Of a DNA stretch of 64,000 nt, positions 13,031 to 24,774 are shown piece after piece. Under the pieces are notes generated by a model, which was given only the letters and a program-made list of their open reading frames with translations, searched no databases and had not been told where the DNA came from. Position 1 is the stretch's first letter. Each line of letters starts with the position of its first letter. The translations under genes and the position numbers were made by a program. Source of the stretch: Tyto alba (taxonomy: Eukaryota; Chordata; Aves; Strigiformes; Tytonidae); assembly GCF_018691265.1 (NCBI RefSeq), contig NW_024881272.1, positions 25,533,323-25,597,322 on the forward strand. Reading direction: 5' to 3'.

Positions 13031-16000
13031 CTATGCCGCTCTCTTCTCATGGCTGAGGGTCTCCACCTCCTTCATGAACCGGAGGCACAGCTCCTCCCGC
13101 CACGGCAAGGCCACGCACTGCACAGCCACGGGCAGCCCCACGGCTCCTGCCACAGCCTGCAGCGGGGACACAAGCAGTGAGGGGTTACCTGGGGGGGGGG
13201 TCAGACCTCCAGCAGCTTTTGGAAACATGGTTTAGGCACTTGGCTTGTCCCGGAGAGTGGGGAGGTTGGGGGCTGATCCCTGCTATTCAAGCAGAGTTGG
13301 TGCACAGGGGCAGAGGGAAAGCTCTTGCTGTACTTGTGATAGAAATGGTTATCAAATCTTAGGCAGCGTGTTTAGGACACACCCCCCTGCCCCATCCTCC
13401 AAGCCAGCTCTGCTTTGATCTGTTTTGCATCCAGATCCCTTTTCCTTCAGCATCCTCATTCCTGATCCATGCTCTGCAGACATCCTGGGCCTGGTGAAGG
13501 TGTCACGGAGCAGGAGGAAGGTGCAGTGCAGTGCTGTGGGCTGTGGCCGTCACAAGGACGCACTCCAAGAAGCGTTGCTGCATGGCTTCTTTCTGGTTTC
13601 AGCCTATAATCCAGCGTGGGGGGTACTCCCCCAGTCCCTCCAAAGCTTAATGACTTTGTTTTGGGGGCTTGGGAGAAAAGGGATTTGCAAGGGGTTTATA
13701 AAGAAGAGGTGAATGTTTTTGCACTGTGCCCTTACTGATGGAGAGATTTAGGAGCCCCTGATTTCACTGAAACTGTTACTTGAACATCCATCAGCAGTCT
13801 CTGCTCCACCACTTTCTGTGTCACATACCTGTTTCAGTGTCCGGTCCCAGGGGTCATCACAGCATCCTCGGTAAAGCTTTAGCTCTTCCTCATCAGCTTC
13901 TGTCACCGTGCTGATGGGTACAACCCCAGCGGGGAAGTTCAAGACATTGTACAGCATCGTGGAGGAGATGGCAGCTGAGAGAAACAGAAGAGAGGATGCA
14001 GGTAGTCACAGCCTCCTGTCTTCCTTCAAACTTATACTTTATACGTTCACTGAAACCCCTGAGAACCAGCTGCTGCTGGGAAGAGAGATTGTACAGGGCT
14101 GGTCGTTTGCAGGTCCAAGTTCTACTGCAAGAAACAACAGCTACCAGATCACTTCATGTGTCTGTCTCCATCTGCTCAGATAGTTTTATGGTAGTTATTT
14201 TTCCTTCCTAATGACTATAAAATGCTTAGGTGGGCAGTGAAGCTCCGTGGTAGAGGACATTTCTGTCCAGTCTCAACCACTGTGGTCTTCTGCCCTCCTG
14301 GGAAGGTCCCAGAGTCACTTACTGAGGAGTTTCCCGGGGTATCCCGTGGTGAAGGCAGGCCCCAGGACAGGGCACAGCACAACATCAAGCTGGAGTTCTC
14401 TCCACCGGGCGATGAACTCGGTGCGGTATGCCTTGGAGAGGAGAGAGGAGATGACATGGAGGCCATGTCCGCTCCTGGAGCATCTCAGCTTCTCCAGGGT
14501 ATGCACCAGGCTCTGGCATGGCCAAGAAGGTAGCAGCAGGCAGCTGTGTTCAAGGGAAGAGGCAGGGGAGCGGGTAAGTGCCTGCCTCCCCAGCACACGG
14601 CCAGACTATGCCAGGAATTGGAAGGTCCCTCTTTAGCTGTCCCCACTCCCAGGACAGTCTTCGTTGTGTTGGGACCATCAAATGTGGGCATTTGGGCATG
14701 AGCACTGTGGGCAACCAATTCCTATCTCTCTTTTGTGCCTTTCCCTCTGTCTTGTCTCCTCCCCAGCATCCCTCTGCACAACCTCTTTCATAGCTGATGA
14801 CCCTCTGACCTGGCACTTGCCACAAAGCCTCAACTCATAACATCATGCCAGAGAAAAAAGTCCTCAAAACACACCTCTATTTGATGGTGATGATTCCACA
14901 TCTCCTTCACCGACCTGCAAGTGGAAATTGTAGCGATATTTTTAAGCTTTAAGAGGAGGAGGAATTGCTTAAATAATTCTCCAGGTTGATAAACTCTGTG
15001 ATTTTAGCAATTAATTAAAACAATACATTTTTCACGATTTGTCTGAAGTTTCCTTTGGCATTTGGTAAAGCAATTAAGCAATGTATGTCTGGAAGTGGTA
15101 GAGTGGAGGTTTCACTTGTGGGCCTGGATTTAGTACTCGTCTCCATCCCAGGCTTCCTGTATGACCTTGTCTTTCCAAGTCCCTCAACCCATTCAGGATA
15201 ACACTAGGGGCAGTGCAGCACTGCGGAGATGTGTTCCTAAAGGCTGAAGCCATGTCCAGGATGGAGGGACAGACCCTGCAGGTCAGAGCGTTGTTGTGAA
15301 TCCAGTCCCTCCCACCATGGACACTTAGGGGAGAAGGCACTGTTCATTTTCATGGACAGCCCTTGGGGGTGATGCTGTCTTACCTCATTCCACCCAAGGC
15401 GCTCAGATAGTCAGCCAGGCGGGGAAACTGGAAAGGCAAGAGGTTCCTGTTAGGGACATGACATGGTGGGTGCAGTAACTTGTGCCACCACAGGAAACCC
15501 CTGGTCCTGTCCTGCCTCTGTCCCTGGGGATGCTGCACTGAGGGTGAACGATGATGATTAAAAATGCTCCCCATTGTTCTGAATTTACTTTGCTTCCAAC
15601 TTCTGGTTGTTGGTTCCCGATTTATTTCTTACAGCTCACTATTTCCTGCTCACAGAGGAATGCACTGACATGAACCAAGTTGCCTTTCATTATTTTTGAT
15701 AAATCAAACATTTTTTAACTTGGTATCTCACAGAAACGAGACCTCTAGAAGCAATTTGATTGCCTCCCACTCACCGCTACCTTTTTGATCCTGTCAGCTG
15801 AGAACAACACAATAGGACAGAGAGGCAGAGAAAATGGAGGATGGAAGAGAGAAGCCCTACAAAAGGATGCTCATCTGGTGAAAGGGCTACAGTGAGGGCC
15901 AGCCCTCATTAATCACCACGTGTCCCCGTGAAGGTGTGCTCTTTGGGAGGCATCCAACACAGGGATAGATCTTCAACCTTGAGTCCCTCTGCTGCAGTAA

Positions 16001-19000
16001 TCCCAATGCATGAATCTGTAGGAAACTGGGCACTGCTAAGTCTAGGGTTTGAAGAACCACCTGCTGTGGGCTCTGCATTAATATTTTTCAGCTCTTGGCT
16101 GGTCCTTCTCTCATTTCCCTGCACTGGATGAATCCCAGCAGGGGTCTAGAAGAGACCTCCCAAAGTGATAGCATGTGCCTTGGCCTGAAATCTCAGAGTT
16201 TCTAGTTAAAAGTGTCTCTCAGCACCATCACAATTTCAAGCACCTCAAGGCTTAGCTGACACCATTCTGCTCTGAGCCTGAGGCCAGGGACTCACCAGAG
16301 GTTTAAGAATCAAAGCCAGCAGCTTCTTCCCCAGCCTCGGGATCCTGCAGCAGTTCACCTGTGATTTCAAGTTTGGATCTACAATATCTCCTGTGCTGAG
16401 ACACGACAAGCGGGGGGGATCATGTAAGAGAAGCTGTTTTCCCTTTCTCAGGAAACTGAGTATCTCTTGTTTGGTGTGGGAGAGATGGGCTTGTTTTGCC
16501 TCTGCGTTGTGCTCGGGGGTGTGGGGACAGAAGCGTTTTACAGCACTGCTGCCAGAGGGCTCATACTTACAACATGTCCAACCAAGAACGGCCTCCATCA
16601 GCAAAAAATGTCTTCAAAAACAGTTCAGTCATGACATAGTGGATCCGAGGTGGAGAAAAGGGCACCAGCTGCACCAAAACACAAGATTATGTTGCAGCCT
16701 GGGGATGTAAATAATTTCCAGGCCCAACTGTGGATATACTTCAAAGGCAGAGCAGCACCTCCCTGAGCTCCACACGCCAACAGAGGTCCCAGTTCAATCC
16801 TCTACCAGCCCAGGCATCTCCCTGTGGGATTATTCCTCCCTGACAGCCGTTTGGCTCAGCATTGAGATCCCTCCAGAGCCGTTTCCTCCTCCATTCTGCT
16901 CCAGGCAGTCACTGAGACAGAAACTGCACCAAGTTTCCAGCCTGTCCCAGCAGAATTGGCACCTGCTTGGACACGGACTCACTTTGCTACGAAGAGCACC
17001 ACTAGCGTGTTTCCATGGGTAGGTCTAGACAGAGGGAAAGGTGTTTCCCATGGTGTTTCCTATGGCCCTTTTCACTCAGTGATCAGGAGGGGCAGAGGTC
17101 TCTATGGGTATTGGGGAGGAAGGGGAAAAACACCTCTCAGAGCCCTGCTGGGGAAGGACAGACTGAGAAAATGTGGGGGCAACCTCTCAGAGTCAGATGC
17201 AGCACTTTATGGATGCCGCTGCCTGGTGTGAACCACAGCCACCAGGAGATCAGCGATGGATTTGTTACACTCCTGGCCCCTTGAAGGTACAAGCTTGCTA
17301 ATTGCTAGTGCTGATTCCCCTTGAGATGCACTACTACCCCGGGTAGGTGTGCATCTGCATTGTGTTACATGGCTGTAGTAACTTAATCCCCTATCTCTGG
17401 TAGGTCATTTATCCCACGGTTGGGCTTAGAGGCTATGTCTGGTCTATGCAGGGTGATTTCAGCAGGAAGGAACAGGGCTGGGGACACCTCGGGGAGAAGA
17501 GCGCGGGGTGGTTGTGCTCACCTGGTGCCCCGCTGCCTGCAGAGCCCCCCGGGTTTCCCCCACCGCCCGCCGCATGCAAGGGGGCAGTGGGAAGTAGCCG
17601 TCTGTGTCGTAGTACCCGACCCGCAGTGGAGCAGAGCTGGAGTACACCTGCAGCAAAGCAGCCACCAGTTAAGCATTTCCAACCCTGCTGGGGGTAGGAC
17701 TGCCCCCGTGCTGGATCTCACTGCAGAATGGGGGGGGGGGGGTAAAAGCTCCAGGTGTTGGGGAGTAACTAATTTTCTGTTTTGCTGCTTACACTTTCTG
17801 TAAGTTACCCTTTCCAAATGTCCACCCCTGCCTTTTCCTCCAGCCTCCCCTTCATCCCTCCCTTCAGATAGAGCACAGCCACGCAAGACCAGTAGATTCA
17901 ACCATTGCTACATGGATAGAAGTGGAAAAACCTCCTGAAATTCGTCTGCTGCAGAGTGAAGGGAAGTGTCCTCAGTCAAGAGATTTGCTGCAGGAATTTC
18001 CGATCCTGTCTCATCTTCCCCTACAGATCTCCAGCTTTTTGCCCCTAGTGTTGCCTTCCTCCCCCCTTTGCTGGGGTTTCTCAATCTGATAAGCTATACA
18101 CCAACTGAGAAGGCACAAAGGATACCTACCTATTAACCTATTTTTCCCTAATAATTATGACTGTGCCCTCAAAGAGAGCTAACAAGTTACTGGAAACCAG
18201 TACTGTAAAGATAACCAGACACTTAAAGATTCCATATGTTGAGCATGCAGCGCCCTTCCTGAATTAAGGACTCACCTTCTCATCAAAGGGGATGGGGGGC
18301 ACGGTGGGGTCCAGCTGGAACATCTCCTGGCAGAGGAGTGCCTTCATGCATAGAGCCAGACTGTCCACATCCCTTGCCATCGGCCCCAGGGCAAGAGGAA
18401 CTGGAGTGGGATGAGAGCAAACATCCACATTAAACAAGTGGGTGCACCAAACACTGGTCCACCCATCTGCACGGCCACATTGGGTGCAAGGGATGATCAG
18501 GTAATGAGGTGGGATGTTTCATATGGACTCTGGACAGATCTTGGTTGTCTCAGGCTTTCCTTAGGCCTAGGGGACGACACAAGGAGTCATCACAGCATAT
18601 AGAGAAAAGCAATTAAAAATTCACGTACCTGCCAAGATCCCACTGAGTGGGCCACTTGCTCCTGACAGGCTGTGGGAAAAGAAAAATAAGTATATTGTCA
18701 TTTCAGTAATGGTGAGGTATTCCCAATACATTTGAATAGCATAGTGGAGTCTCCAGTTCAGGACCTGAACCAGAAGAAAATTATTAAAAGTATTCGACTT
18801 GAGTCATGTGAAACAGAAAACCTTGGTCAAAATGAAAACAAAATAAACCTCAACAAATCTTAGTTTTGGCTTAACAAAAAATGTTCCATTTTGGGATTAT
18901 TTAACCACTATATCCACATTTTCCTTTTAACCCCAGGCCAGATTTACAATGAAAACATGGACATTTCCCCACAGAACCTAACAACGCTGCCTCTTGGGAG

Positions 19001-22000
19001 AGGTTTGTGAGTGAAGCAAGCCAGCCTTTAAGAAACCGTCTTCTCTTTTCCCCCCAAGTACTCACTAAGTACCTTGCCCCTTCTGCTGAGTTTGACAATT
19101 AGCAGGCTCTTTGCAGGGTGGGAAGGGCAGACCCCAGCACCTACCTGAGCCTTTCAGCCGTGGGTTTGAGCCCGCACAGCCCGCAGAAGCTGGATGGCAG
19201 GCGGATGCTGCCACCAATGTCCGACCCGATGCCCAGGATGGAGCCTCCTCCTGCGATCAGAGCTCCCTCCCCTCCCGAGGAGCCCCCGGGACTCTTCTGG
19301 TGGTTGAAGGGGTTCAAGGTCTGGCCAAAGATAGGATTGCTGCAGTCATAGCTGGGGAGAAGAAAACCAGCAAGCGAGTTTTCAGGAACAGCCTGATGCC
19401 TTGAGTTTGTTGGCTCTCCCTTGCAGTGAGCTTATGTGGCACAGCCAACCCCATCCTTCCAGGCCATAAATGCCTCAGGACATGGCTCATTCCTCCGCTC
19501 TCCCTCCCATGCACAAATGCGCTTGATTTCTCTTATGTCATGGTAGAGATTTTTATCCTCTTAATCTTATCTGAAAGCTATTTTCAGTTGAACTGAAATT
19601 GTTGGCAACTAATGGAAGAGGGATTCGTTCAGATAACATCTCAGGAGACAGGAAGGAGCCTGTTCTGGGACCTACAGGCTGGGTTTTAACTTCAGGAGCA
19701 CAACCAGAGGAAAGGTTTCTAATGATATATGTTACTTGAAGAGGGATTGTGGCACGTTGGTCATTGCAAATGGGATGGCCCCCTGCCTCTTCAAAACTTT
19801 TACTAGGACGCTGTCCTCCTGCACCAGAGTGCCCAGGCACTGCACAAGTCCACAGGTTGACAGATGCCCCTGTAGAAAGAGGTGACATCAGACATAGTCA
19901 GCACAGTTCCCCTGCAGTTTTGGAAGGATGATCTGGTGTCCCCTTTGGGGGGCAGTGGGGAGTGGGTACTAACCCACTCCCTTGCAAGACCTTGCATGAA
20001 GGGTCAAGGACTCCCTCTCCTTCCATCCTTGGCATACAACTGCCAAGCATCCATAGGGTTAAGGCTTCTCCTGAAGCTCTCCTTGCTCTTTTCCATGACG
20101 TTTCTCTCCCTCCCCTGACCCAGATTCAACTCCATAGGTACACTAGCTCAGAATCAAACCCCGTGTGCTGCTGTCAAAGTGAAGCCACCAGTGGATGTTC
20201 AAGGAGGGAATATACATCCCAGGCAAACACAGTGTGATCCTTTTTTCAGCTAGCCTTAGTGTCTGGGGCTTGATTTGAGCCCTCTTAACTGTGTTGGTAA
20301 GTCAACATGGAGGAAACCACCTAACAAATTCAGCTCAGGAGTGTGTGCTCAATCCTCATCAGGGCGTGCCTGTGGGAGGGTCCCTGGTGCATCTCATGCA
20401 CAGGCTTATTGCTAAGTGGAACAGTGGTCAGGATACAGCACAACAGGGATTCAAGGTTAATGATTCTGGCTACTAATGACTTTATAGAAGCTGAGTGATG
20501 TTCTTATCCCCAATACTGCAACCTTCTGCGTAGAAGTCTAAGTTATGGCCCAAATGACCATGTAGCCCAGCCTGTGCTGTCTCACATACCAGAGAAGAAA
20601 TTATTTGGGTGTATAACTATTCATCTCTTGTTTTTTTGCTGATGGAGATGTCTAACTGCCAGGGTTGCAGCTTCAATGAGATGTGAGGGCAAAGCCTCCG
20701 ACCCAGCCAGGCTTCCCCTGGTGTAAGAAGGAGGGGATCAGGCCCCTTCCCCACTCTCCATGTCCCACCACTTCACCACCCAGCCCAGCCCACGATGGGA
20801 CACTTCACAGGCACAAAGGGAAGCACCTTGTGGCCAATGTGATCCTTGATGCTGACGGGGATGCCGTAGAGCAGCCCTTTCTCCCTCTGCTGTTGTATTT
20901 CCTGGAGCTGCTCCTCACACTCTGGGATAAAATGTCGCAAGCAGTTTGTCTGCTGGGTCACTTCCAGGGCCTTTGATGGACACATGGGGAAATAGGTGTT
21001 AGTTAAGAACAGCACCGTTACACAGCGTCATTCAGTAGCTACCTGGATCTTCAAAGCGAGGGCTGGTGGATTGGCATGAATGGTAAACCCTTCCCCCGAG
21101 CATCCCAGCTCAAGTGATCTCAAAGGACTGTCCAGTGGTGGGTCTGACCCAGGAGACAAAGACACCTCTGCTTTTTCATACCTTTCTCCTGATAGCTGCT
21201 ATATTAAAGACACGTCATAATCACCAGCTCCAGCAAGTCTTCCCGGTCACCAGCCCACACACCATGGTATGGAGAACGTAAGTGATCTGCCCATCACACT
21301 GAGGACAGGCACTCACCTTCTCTATGTAGGTGTAGAGGACAGTCTTGGGGGACAGAGACCCTTCTTGCAGTCTCCCAGCAAGTTCCAGCAGGGGCAAGGA
21401 CAGGATAGTATCTGTCTGGACACTGGGGACCTGCAAGGGGAAGATAAAGGGGATGCCAGGACAGCACCTCCAGTTACTCTTTGGCTCAAAGTGGGTAAGT
21501 CTCTTAAGTTTTGTCAACATTATCAACAGAGCTCGCTGGAAAGGCAGACCCTGCATGTGGGGATTCAGACCTTGAGCTGCTGAGTGTTTCATCCTAAGTT
21601 TGGATGTCATGAACATGATGCAAACACAGGAGCCCAGCTGTCTCTGAAGGTGTAGAAGAGCTTCATGCACCCATTGTAGCAGAGGACAAGGCAATGCCTC
21701 ACATCTGAATGTTCCTCCTGGCACTGTGGGACTTACCGACCAAGAGGTAACCTCAGCTGAGAAAATGCCAGCCTGGATAGAAGGTACCAAAATCCTTGCA
21801 CACAAGTCTCAGGCTGGCCATTCACTCCTCAGAATAGGTACAGGCAGTGTGGGTCAGCCAGGTCTGAGGACAAATATCTAATAGCTCAAGCCCAGCAAAC
21901 TACAAAGCAGTCAGTGGGGACTCACAGGTGGGCAAGGTCTACTCAGGTGAAGACTGGCAGTTCTCAGTGCCAACAGTTTTTTTTAAGGTTTTATATCATA

Positions 22001-23005
22001 TTTATATATACATATATTTAAGAAAAAAGGTTGCAAAGGTATGTACCTCTCGTAGCTGGCATACTTTATCTCCAGATATGTTACCTGTGTAAACGTGAGC
22101 TGGTTTAACAAGCATCTACTCAGAAGCAAATGGAGGAGGAAGGAAAGGTAGTTAGAAATCATTCTTGCAGAAGGAATGCAGGGCCACATCCATGCTGGTT
22201 GGGTGCCTGCCTCATTTGTCCCCATGTCATGTCCTGGTTGCTCCCGGGGACACTGACTGCCCTGTGCTTCATTAGTGTTAAGTTAGGCCAAACATCTTCT
22301 GGGAAGCCTGCTGTCAGGAGGCTAGGAACCCTAGTGAAAGCTCTTCTGAAGACTCTCCAAGAAGCATACAGAAGCCAGGTTTTAGAGAGAAAGATATAGG
22401 GGTGTGGACAGGTGTGTAAACTTAAGAGTTAGAAAGTGGAAAAAGCTTTCTTGCTTCTACCCATAGAGGCAAGAGACATTTCTAGATCCCAAAAGAACTG
22501 GGTTTTGGATCAATGAAGGTCTAATGCTTCATCAGCTGTTTTGTCCAAAACCTCTTCTCGGTGAGTAATTTCCATCTCCCTGGGTGTAGACTCCCACTGC
22601 ACCTCATCCGGCTGGAGGAAAGCAGTGATCTCCCTTCCTCCCAAGGCAGCCTTTCCTCATGTCAAGGGCTGCTGGCACATCCCTCCTGGAGTCCTTGTTA
22701 TAAAAGCTATGGAGGCATGAACTGAAAGGAGGGGCTGAAGAACAACATCAGCAGACACCCCGGTGGGACTCAGACCCCCCAGAAAGATGGGTTACCTGCT
22801 CCCTGAACTGCTGGACAGCCTTTGCCATTTTCTTCACACCCTCATCCCGGGTCCTCTGAGCCTCTTCTATTTTCTTCTGGATCTGCCTTTTGCCCAGCCA
22901 TTTCCAGACCACCACGGCTGCTGCTGAGCTGCAGAGCAGGGCAAAGACAGAAGAAGGATCTACCTCCCTCTCTGGCAGGAGCTGTCTCAGCTGGTGCTGG
23001 ATCAT
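13031..23005 (-). CDS. FAAH-like copy A: fatty-acid amide hydrolase paralog (VDHAP-type), intact
   Basis: Amidase-signature serine hydrolase; the family hydrolyses fatty-acid amides such as anandamide at membranes. Fifteen exons in gene order: 22796-23005, 21317-21430, 20827-20970, 19736-19869, 19145-19351, 18629-18669, 18276-18400, 17522-17647, 16571-16668, 16296-16395, 15384-15427, 14875-14914, 14323-14431, 13829-13974, 13031-13156; 1764 nt, 587 residues (human FAAH 579). All junctions are GT-AG with phases as in FAAH. Start is the ATG at 23005. Residues 19-37 form an N-terminal membrane helix ([19 protein letters not shown]). The triad is K150 (PVSIKD), S225 ([10 protein letters not shown]) and nucleophile S249 ([10 protein letters not shown]), with the same 99-residue spacing as human K142-S241. 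The SH3-like PTVPPIPF and terminal [13 protein letters not shown] blocks are present. Exon 11 has one codon more than human FAAH and copy D. Exon 6 was placed by phase and the LSGxxG match. The VDHAP name is from memory. Confidence 0.9.
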
Positions 23006-23244
23006 AATGTGGCCTTCTGGTCTCCGGGGATGGAGTGAGAAAGAGGAGCAAGGCAGGAGCAGGAGACCTTCCCTGCCTCCCCAGACCTGTCCCTCCTCCC
23101 AGCACCACTGCCTTGGGTCAGCAAATAGTTTGTGAGTCCAAAGCTGACCCCTGCAAAGCTGCCTTCAGTGGAGTGTGCAGTGGAGAATAATTGACTGGGA
23201 AACAGAAAAGGTGAAGTTTGGTCAGTGAACTGTGAGATGTCAGA

Positions 23245-23250
23245 TTTATA
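23245..23250 (-). promoter_or_regulatory. TATA box candidate for FAAH-like copy A
   Basis: The minus strand reads CCCCTATAAATCTG, about 240 bp upstream of the copy A start codon. No CpG island surrounds it, so copy A would have a focused, probably tissue-restricted promoter, unlike copy D. No transcript evidence is available. Confidence 0.45.
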
Positions 23251-24774
23251 GGGGCTTTCTGGACTGTGGGAAGTTGTCTGCTAGTGAGGAAGGGCTGTGA
23301 GATCAGCTGAACAAAAGAAGCAAGGAAATAGCTGCTCTCTTATTTCCTGTGTAGCCTGAGAGGACAATGGGAGAAAGGGGAAAACCAGCTTGAAATCTCA
23401 AGACTTCCCTGCACGGGGATGGGGAATGGCATGACAAGAGGATGCACAGCTGTGGGATACCCACTCTCTCACCAAACCCCTTAGCCTATGCTGCTCCTGT
23501 GGTGGCTGGGGGCTGTTTCAGGACGCCTGTGGGATAGTGCTCAGAACTACCATGATGTCTGCAAGCACCAGAAGGAGAGGTTGTTCCACTCCATGACAGA
23601 GCATTGCTATTGCCTTAGGAGTGAAAAATTCCACAGGGTTACATGCCAGAAGCAAACTATTTCCAACAGCCATTGGGACAGCTAGTGTCTGAGTTCTTTC
23701 CAGCACAGATGCCTCTCACTACAAGCACACAAGAACTATGCACTGAGCTGAAGGCAACAACCCAGCCAACGTCAGCCCCAAAACAAATGCCATGGTCTGT
23801 CTGTGGTCTTCTCTGCTGATTATGGATGGTAGGTCCCCCTATGGGCCCCAAGTTGAAAAAGTTTTTTTGGCGGCTAAATTGTGCATTATAAAACTTTGCA
23901 AGGCTGCACTTGATGGCCAGAGGCCCAGACCCTGATCCTTCTCCAAGAAAATGTGGAACTGGATATGGAAAGGAAGGTGAAGAGCCTTCTCCCATCAGGG
24001 CTAGGTAGTCCTCTAATGCCTGCTTTGTCATCCATTGTCATGTCCATTCTTAGCGGTTTAACGGTTCATCGTTGTTTTCTGTAACAATTAGTGCCAGGAG
24101 GGAATGTTCTCTTTGTTCTTAACTGGGGAAATTTATGAAGGACTCTGAACAAAATTGGCTTTGGCATCCTCCAAGAAACAGTCTGGAGCTGACAACAATT
24201 AGTTATGTGGTAACAAATTAAGCTGGCTTTTTACTGTGTTCCCTTTCAGCGGCATCTCTGCTCAAGGGATGCCCCCTTAGCTGAGGCACTGCTGGCTCCA
24301 TGAGAGCAGCAGCACGGGGACGCGCCTGCAGCCCATCCAGCTCCCGCTCCTGCCCGGTGGCGCTGGCTGCAGCAGGTGCCTCCGGAAGGTGCATGAGAAC
24401 AGGGTGGGCATGCAGCAATGCCCGGCCCTCTCCCAGCCTCCCGGAATCCACGCAAGGCCTTCCCGAGGCAGAGGTGGGCTTTTTGCCTATGTGACAGCAA
24501 CGTAACCTTTATGATGGGCTGAGCGGATATGGGAGGATTTTTTTTTCCCATGCTGGAAAGTGTCAGGGCGTTGGCTTCCCACAACCACTTGTGGGCTGGG
24601 ACTTGTGCTCTGATCCTGCCCTTTAGACACTCTGCAAATGTTTAACGGAGACAGAGCCAGCTGCCTCCGGACTGACCTGGCGTTTCAAAGGGCAGATTTA
24701 TTAGCAGGCACAGCTGCTTTTCCGGGTGGCTGGATGCTGCTGAGGAAGCCCATTTCCTATCAATAGGCGAGCAT
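23251..24774. other. Intergenic DNA between copy A and relic B
   Basis: No exon of the FAAH family or any other recognisable gene is seen on either strand. Confidence 0.6.

Noticed and set aside
15150..15195. Short MIR-like string TGTATGACCTTGTCTTTCCAAG-type region
   Set aside because: Too short to tell from chance.
16296..16390. Alternative acceptor for copy A exon 10, 5 bp inside the chosen one
   Set aside because: It would break the phase with exon 9; the acceptor giving an exon start at 16395 restores FTGDIVD and matches the family.
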